DNA from: Scedosporium boydii
Taxonomy: Eukaryota > Ascomycota > Sordariomycetes > Microascales > Microascaceae
Assembly: GCA_002221725.1 (NCBI GenBank)
Contig: NJFT01000045.1
Span: forward strand, 157,640 to 221,639
Direction: 5' to 3'
Length of the DNA stretch: 64,000 nt
The translations under genes and the position numbers were made by a program. Of the stretch, positions 57,700 to 64,000 are shown one piece after another (position 1 is the first letter of the stretch; every line of letters starts with the position of its first letter). Under the pieces are notes generated by a model that made no database searches, was not told the origin of the DNA, and saw only the letters and a list, made by a program, of their open reading frames with translations.

Positions 57700-59380
57700 G
57701 TCCCGTCGTTAAAGACTCGGGCCAGCAAGCCTAGCTATTAGTTGTAGTTATTGGCTTGGCTGGGCAGGCAATTAACCCATTGCCACGACGGTGACGCATC
57801 ACTTTGTTTTCTTGCTTCTCTGGGTTTCCTATACTTCCCCTCAAAGGCGGTGCTGATAAGCCCGGTCTTCTTTCGTTGACCCGGCTCAGATATTTGGCCG
57901 AGCCCTTCGTTATTGTGGAGGGATTGTTTGTCTCTGTTTGTAACACTATGTTTAACGGATCTCCTCGTGTCAAATAGCTTCCCGTCAACTCGGAATTCAA
58001 ATGACATTCAGAATGCAACCGCGAAGTAGGGATTTCCCAGTTGCCAGAATTATTGATGCTTGTAAATATCCGAGGTGTCCTAGCCTACTGTAGACTGTTT
58101 TCCGCTACGGTTTTAAATTGGACATTAGTTCGTGAGGCTCCAGGACGGTATCACACTTAATCTTGCAGAGCCCGAGCGGAGTCGACATGCCGGGACTGCT
58201 TCTCTCCGCCGGTATGGAGGAGGGTATGAACGGCGGCGCAAGAGAATAGTCATGCTCTTTGAGGTTCTAAAGGTATCCTAAGTTAATAAGCCGTCACAAA
58301 AATCAAAAATCCATATATTGATATATAAATATATTAGTGTAAACAATGTTCCGGAAGATCACCGACGCCCGGCCCGCAGCGCTGGAGAGGCGGAAGGCGA
58401 CAAAACTGGCCTAGTATTAATAGAAAGGACAATCAATATAGAACCGGAAACACCTTGGAATATTGACAATCCCCAACTTTGGTTAGTACTAAATCCGAGT
58501 CACCCGGCCCGAAAGACTTGATATTTATAATATCCCAGCGGAACAGATAAGACAGGTCAACGTCCATGGGTGTAGTCGTAAACCTGAAGCGGGCTAATGG
58601 TTAAAAACGTCATCAATGAGCACGTGGGGAATCCGAACCATTACAACCAACTTGAGATGCTGCATTCCCTTTTCCCTCGCTTCCAGTAGCGTCAACCTAA
58701 CTTTGGGCTCCACACCCTCTCGGCGGCTTGGGATTCCCAAGATTCCCAAGTCCCAAGCCAAGTGATTTGGAACGTTGGAACACGGCACATCATCAACTAG
58801 GACGCAGAGAGAAACCCGGCCGATTAAGCAACACACCGACAAACGCCGATTTTCCGACCAACACTCTTCCATGTCGGACACCCGTATTATATCATAACGA
58901 GCGACGTTAATGCGCTCACACCCACGTTTCCAGAAGCCAAGTTCCAGCGGGCGTAGCCCGGCGCACCAAATACTCGTTCACGGGGAACCGAGGACCAAAC
59001 TTGACCCCTCCTTCCGGGAACCCCCACCGCGCAAAAACCGGCACGCTTTCCTTGCTGTAAAAGAGCCAACTCGGGAATCCGAAAAGAGGAATGTCTTTAG
59101 TGCTAGCCAGAGGTCATTTCGTGGGGTTTCTGGCCGCTAAATCCCCTTTCATGGGACACTAGGCAGGACAACAAATGTGCCTGATGTTTCAACGTCACGG
59201 GGCTGGTTTTCCAACCAGAAGTCGGACCCTGCTCCGAATTCTCTCCGAGGAACAGTGTCCTACCATGGCAAGATAGCTGGCAGTAGATAGTACAACGTGA
59301 GTACCCAATGGTGAGGGGGTTGTGAAGGTTGGGAAATAGAGAGAGTCTCGTCAGTCGGTCACATCATCCGCCCGAGGAGG

Positions 59381-59407
59381 AATGAGCAAAATGAGCAAAA
59401 TGAGCAA
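59381..59407. repeat. ATGAGCAAA tandem repeat, three copies
   Basis: Three 9-nt units in non-coding DNA. Confidence 0.9.
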
Positions 59408-60969
59408 GAATGTTCATGATTCCTGCGCCATGCTAGATACCCTCAAAATCTCCTTGAAGAAGGTCACTAGGAGAGCATAATAGGAACATAGCTTATATCG
59501 CAATCCATCCCCAGAATGAGCGGTAAGATAACAGGCAGCCAAGAAGTGTGGTCAGCTGAACTTACACGTATACCGGGCCTACGTGGGAGCAGTATAGTCA
59601 CAAAATTACGGGAAGCTATCTATCGAAACGAGGACCTGCCGCGAACCCATTTCCTCTCAGCCGAGATGGAGCGCCTTCGGATTCGTAATGCTGTACTACA
59701 CATTATGTAGGATGTACGGCTGGCTTGCAGGTGTTTCTCGGTGTGTAAGCCCCGCCCCCCACCGTAGAAGAAGGCGGTGTCTTTTGGTGGAGGGGTGAAC
59801 GGGAGGAGGGGTTATTGACGAGATCCCAAGGTTACAGACCGCCCCGAGATACTCGGAGTGTATACTGAAGGGAAGGGATACCTTAGTTGAAAGTACTGTT
59901 TGTAAAAGTGAACAAATAACATCATAGGGTGTGTCGTCAAGAACATTGCTAGTTGTTCCGACATATGTGGTGGTCTCAATGACGGGCATAACATGGATAT
60001 AGAAGAGGGGGGAGCAGGAAGGGTTGAAGGAGGGGCATGCCAAATACAATTGGATGGGGCAGACAAGAGAGCGGAGAGGCCAACACCATCATCACCTTCC
60101 TGCATCTGAAATACGTATTGAATGTAGTTTAGAATTCCAAGAGGTCAGGCCGGAGATCACTAGGAGCACTAACCCAAGGGCATCAAGAAAGGGGAGGGGC
60201 GGACGGGGGCGAGCTATGAAACTTGAATTTTTTGGGACCCCAGAAACGCAGCCTGTTGGTGATAGCCTTCACGAAGGTGCCCAGTTCATCTTTACAAGCT
60301 ACATAGAATTCAACTAGAAACACGCGCCCGCGGCTAGTCACATCAGCAAGAAGAGGGGCCGCTCTTCGGGACCGGAACCTGCTTCGCGGAGCAGGCTGGA
60401 AAGAGCGAAATGAGCTGACACGATATTGCATGGCACCCCATAACGATGTCATGATGGCATCATGGTAGAGGAGGCAGGTTGTTTTCCTTTTGCCGATCCG
60501 AGAATGGGAAAAGGAACCCTTCTTGCGCAGCAAAAAGCAAGCGGGCTGAAGATGCGCAGTTCCGCTCTTGTGCATCGAAAGAAGGCTCAGGGTGGCTTGG
60601 TACTTCGTAGGCTTGGGGAGGGGTTCGGTGATAACATCCTGGCAAGCATATTCCCTTATTTCCTCAAAAAGAAGGACTGGCATGGGTATGCGGAGAAGAG
60701 GGGGGGGTGGATGGGCTTGCGTTCGTTTACGTCGCCGAGGTGATGATAAGCCCCGGGGCCTCAGAAACAGGTAGTGTATTACAGGTGCTGCTTGCGTAGA
60801 TATTATGAAGTAAGGATGACCAAAAATGTCATCAATCCAAGCCATCTTCCATCTTCCGAGCATTGCAGGTTCGAGACGTGGCCAGCCCGGGGCCACTTGA
60901 ATGCACATTAGGCTAGGATAGCAATAGCACAATGGTGGAAATTGCGGGAGCTGTGTTGTATCTATCCTG

Positions 60970-60993
60970 TTTCCCATTTCCCATTTCCCATTT
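60970..60993. repeat. TTTCCCA tandem repeat, three copies
   Basis: Three 7-nt units. The unit is not the fungal telomere repeat (TTAGGG). Confidence 0.9.
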
Positions 60994-61153
60994 ACTATAC
61001 TTTTAGGCTTCTCCGCATGGATGCTACAGCTTGGGGAATCTTGCTAATCTGAAATGGTAGAGGCTTGCATAATGACCGCACACATGACCTGACGCCATAT
61101 TGCATACGGTTACACTCCGCGGTCAAGGACGGGAATCGGGTATCGGGAACGGG

Positions 61154-61174
61154 GGGCACGGGGCACGGGGCATG
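61154..61174. repeat. GGGCACG tandem repeat, three copies
   Basis: Three 7-nt G-rich units, the last one GGGCATG. Confidence 0.9.
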
Positions 61175-63937
61175 GGTTGTTTAGATTGGGCTTTGGGGAA
61201 TGGGGAGACCGGGAGACGACGCAACTTCACCTTGGAAGTCGATCATTATCAACAAGTTCGAGTTGTTTGTTTGTCCTGACCTTGCTTCAAGCGAGCACTC
61301 GAGTCTGAGCAATGAGGCCTGTTGTTATGACCACCTGCTAATCAACTCTCTCCACCCTTCCACTGGTCCTTTTGCACAATTCATATGAAGTAGTGTAATT
61401 GCTGAAACGTTGCCAAGTTGGCAAAAAAGTGCCAAGCATGAGTCATGAGGAGGTGTACAGATGCAGAACAACTATTTCGATCACCACTGGACGCCTTACG
61501 AAGTGCGACCCTATGTGCTGCCCCTGTTGTTCATTCCTGTTGTCGCTGCGTCGGTGGAATATGAACTGGGTGATGCTGCAATGTAATGTATTGATGAGAG
61601 CTTGAGAGACATGGGGGGTGTGGTGTGGGCGGAGAGTCTGAGACCCTTGGAAGCACAGCATAGGGCATGTTGCACCACCAGTGGCTTCTACTTCTCGCTC
61701 CACAGGGTCCCCCTCAATATATTATCCTCATCTTACATCTCGAGTCTGACGTAGATGCCTAGATGCCGACCCTCATCTTGCGGGGCGCAGTGATAATTTC
61801 GAACGCCTTCTAATCATAGATGCGGAATCGCGGTGGCATGTTTTTCGGGCATCAATCGAAACGAAACGTCCACGGGCCTTGCTACAGGTAAATGAAGAGA
61901 CTGGGCTGTGCCGGGCTGAACGGGTGTTTCCATCCCATCTTGGTTTTTTTTCACCCCCTAAGACTGGTCAGGCCAAATATCATCGAGAGTCATCAATACA
62001 TAGAAACTTAGATTTTAGCCGGCGCATCAGAATACACATTACTCCACGGATTTTCTTTTGGGCGCCTCTATTTATGGGCACCCAGCCTCGATATGTGCCT
62101 ATGTATAGTGTCTACATCGTGTATCTCCATCCTGGAGGTATCTTCGGCCGACGGTACTTCTATTTCTGCGCGGTTCACATGCTGCCTCGTCGCGCCTTAT
62201 CCTCGAAATCTGCACGCCCTTGTCCGAGATATATCTCGATGGCGGAGCGACTACGAAACCGGCCCCCAAATCATATCGTACCAGAGAGGGGTCCTTCTGC
62301 CCAACGGAAGGACGACTCCCGTCTTACACGACTCTTACACGACAAGTAATAGTAGTAATAGTAGAAGTGTTATGAAATGCTTTGGGCGCCTAACTGATGG
62401 CTGGTTCTAAAAGTAGCGCGGGAGGCGAAGCAAAAAAATCGCGACGCTTTCCAGTTCGGTAATTCTCTGTTCCGCGATGCAAGACGCAAGATATCAGGCT
62501 TTGGAACCCCCACCTAAGCCTGCTCATTGCGCGGCATCTCAACGGCGGGCTGAGCCTCAGCAGGTGAAAAGTGACAGGATGGTGGATGAAGATAAAAATA
62601 AGGGTAACGTAAGATAACGGGTAAAGGGATCGACAATGTCAGATTTGATGTCCCGAAAAGGAGCGTGGAAAATCCATTCGTGGTTAGCATTTGTGATAAA
62701 GTTAACCCGTGCTCGAGCGCCGACAAGATCACGTCAACACTTCATGGAACGGAATCCCAGTCTGAAGTACTTCATACGAGGAAACCGGACACAACGACGG
62801 GACTCATCGGATATTCGGTGGTCGCCTTCGTCCCGCTGCACTAGTAAATTATTATTGCTGTGGCGGGCTAGCAAAGTTGGTGATATTGACATTTGAGGAG
62901 TGGACTAGCCCTGGGCACCCACTCCTTCTTCCCACGTGGTGATGAGCAGCGTGGCGTCCCACACCCGTACTTTATTTGACATTCTCCCCTTATCGCGCCA
63001 ACGCCCTTCTATTGTCTGGGCTATCGCCCGCTAGGCTAGCAGGAATACTACCTGAGGCGGGATCAGTGGAGCTTCGCCCACTACGAAGTACGGAGTATTG
63101 AAAAGAAAAAATTGAAGAAGAAAAAAAAGGGGAAAAAAGGTATTGGACCGTGTTACGAGGTAAAATCCTACTTCGTACTCCGGACTTGGTAAAATGATGA
63201 CTCGAACCCCGGTATCTACTCCGTACTTGCACGACCTCGTGATCACTTCCACTGTTAGTGATCATCACCTTTCCCCCTGTCGTGTCTCGTTCCCAGACGC
63301 AAAATCAGCGGATAGGATTCCGTGATAGGACGATCGTGGTATCGATGACGAGTGTGTCCATTACTCGTCAGCGCGAACGGACGGAGGGACGTGAAGAAGA
63401 AGAAGGGGGGAAGGGTGCTTTCTGTTTCAGGTATCCTTAGATGTCTTTATTGGCCATTGCCCGCAACCTGTGAAACATTAAATGAAGCCGTCCGTTTTTC
63501 GGTCTTAACTAAGCCAGGTACCCTTTTCCTTGTCGCTGCGGGGAGGAAGGGGACTGGGGAAGTAGATGACGAAGTCGTGTGGGATCACTGCACACCCCTT
63601 CAAGACTACGAGGATTTGGTATGGAGACTTATACGAAGAAATCCTTTCGGTATCAATTGCCGGGTTGACGGGAATCTCAAACTTGGATGAAGACAGTATT
63701 ACAATCTCAGAGCGATATTCTCGGCGCAGGACTTCGTAAACCGTGAGACGAATACGGAACAGAAAATAAGAAGAAGAAAGAATGTAATACACTAGAAGTT
63801 AGAACGCATCTTGCAAGTGCTATTATTTGCAACAAAGATTGGGAAATTAAGGTCGGACAAGTGTCTCTCAATAGGGCTTCTAGAACATTGCGGGTGGTTT
63901 TTCCCACCAAAAAAAACCAAGGGAAAAACAATGAAGG

Positions 63938-64000
<63 letters not shown>
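63938..64000. repeat. Adenine run of at least 63 nt at window end
   Basis: Uninterrupted A from 63938 to the end of the window. It follows a small hairpin (GGTGG-TTTTTC-CCACC near 63894-63909) and A-rich sequence. It may be a retroposon tail, a contig-end artefact or a genuine homopolymer. Confidence 0.95.

Larger units (their letters stand above)
57700..63937. other. 6.2-kb stretch without a supportable gene
   Basis: The first 200 nt should contain the 3' end of the membrane-protein transcript. After that all frames are short or of unnatural composition. It contains small tandem repeats (59381-59407, 60970-60993, 61154-61174) and TACTCCGTA/TACGAAGTA elements around 60601, 62764 and 63082-63226. 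No transposase or reverse-transcriptase motif was seen. Confidence 0.5.

Noticed and set aside
60183..60977. Minus-strand frame of 264 codons
   Set aside because: Composition is unnatural, no hydrophobic core pattern, no family; probably a chance open frame.
60961..61180. Possible telomere-like repeats
   Set aside because: The units (TTTCCCA, GGGCACG) differ from TTAGGG/CCCTAA and occur in only three copies each.
63185..63250. tRNA-like segment on the minus strand with GGGGTTCGAGTC (B-box-like)
   Set aside because: The T-stem has only partial pairing and no acceptor stem closes, so it is not a functional tRNA.

Overview
The window is nuclear DNA of a filamentous ascomycete (Pezizomycotina, most likely Sordariomycetes-like). 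This rests on short introns (about 57-130 nt, GT...AG, usually with a CTAAC-type branch site), pyrimidine-rich promoters, long gene-poor spacers, a HET-domain gene, a family-115 xylan glucuronidase, and two genes broken by in-frame stops, one through a repeat-induced-point-mutation-like C-to-T change. The genus cannot be fixed from the sequence. There is no operon, CRISPR array, rRNA or convincing tRNA.

Layout: 1-4141 is mostly non-coding, then a Kin4-type kinase (4142-7730, +). Next comes an accessory patch of a HET-domain protein (8909-10492, -), a CorA-like membrane protein split by an AT-rich insert (10937-12608, relic to 12961, +) and a decayed SRPK-like kinase (12977-14472, -). A housekeeping stretch follows: vacuolar Ca2+/H+ exchanger (16065-18793, +), SPRY protein (20055-21137, +), D-lactate dehydrogenase (22324-24507, +), Rck2/Srk1-type stress kinase (25394-27863, -). 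After a 4.6 kb spacer come a BuGZ-like zinc-finger protein (32467-33692, +), a secreted GH115 enzyme (36534-40452, +), a large orphan tail-anchored protein (41062-44808, -), the mitochondrial isoleucyl-tRNA synthetase (45284-48352, -) and a divergently transcribed orphan (48675-49640, +). The right part is sparse: a secreted two-domain fasciclin protein (53157-54408, -), a membrane protein broken by TGA (55780-57699, +) and 6.3 kb without a supportable gene, ending in a 63-nt A run.

The genes are independent units rather than a pathway. Two themes recur: stress and calcium signalling (Srk1-type kinase, Kin4-type kinase, Ca2+/H+ exchanger with a charged regulatory loop), and a decaying HET/CorA-like/pseudokinase patch typical of fungal accessory DNA. 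The most notable observation is a predicted 3-nt exon in the exchanger gene, needed to restore the family-conserved length of a transmembrane motif. Exon coordinates given are manual splice predictions checked for frame and GT/AG ends.
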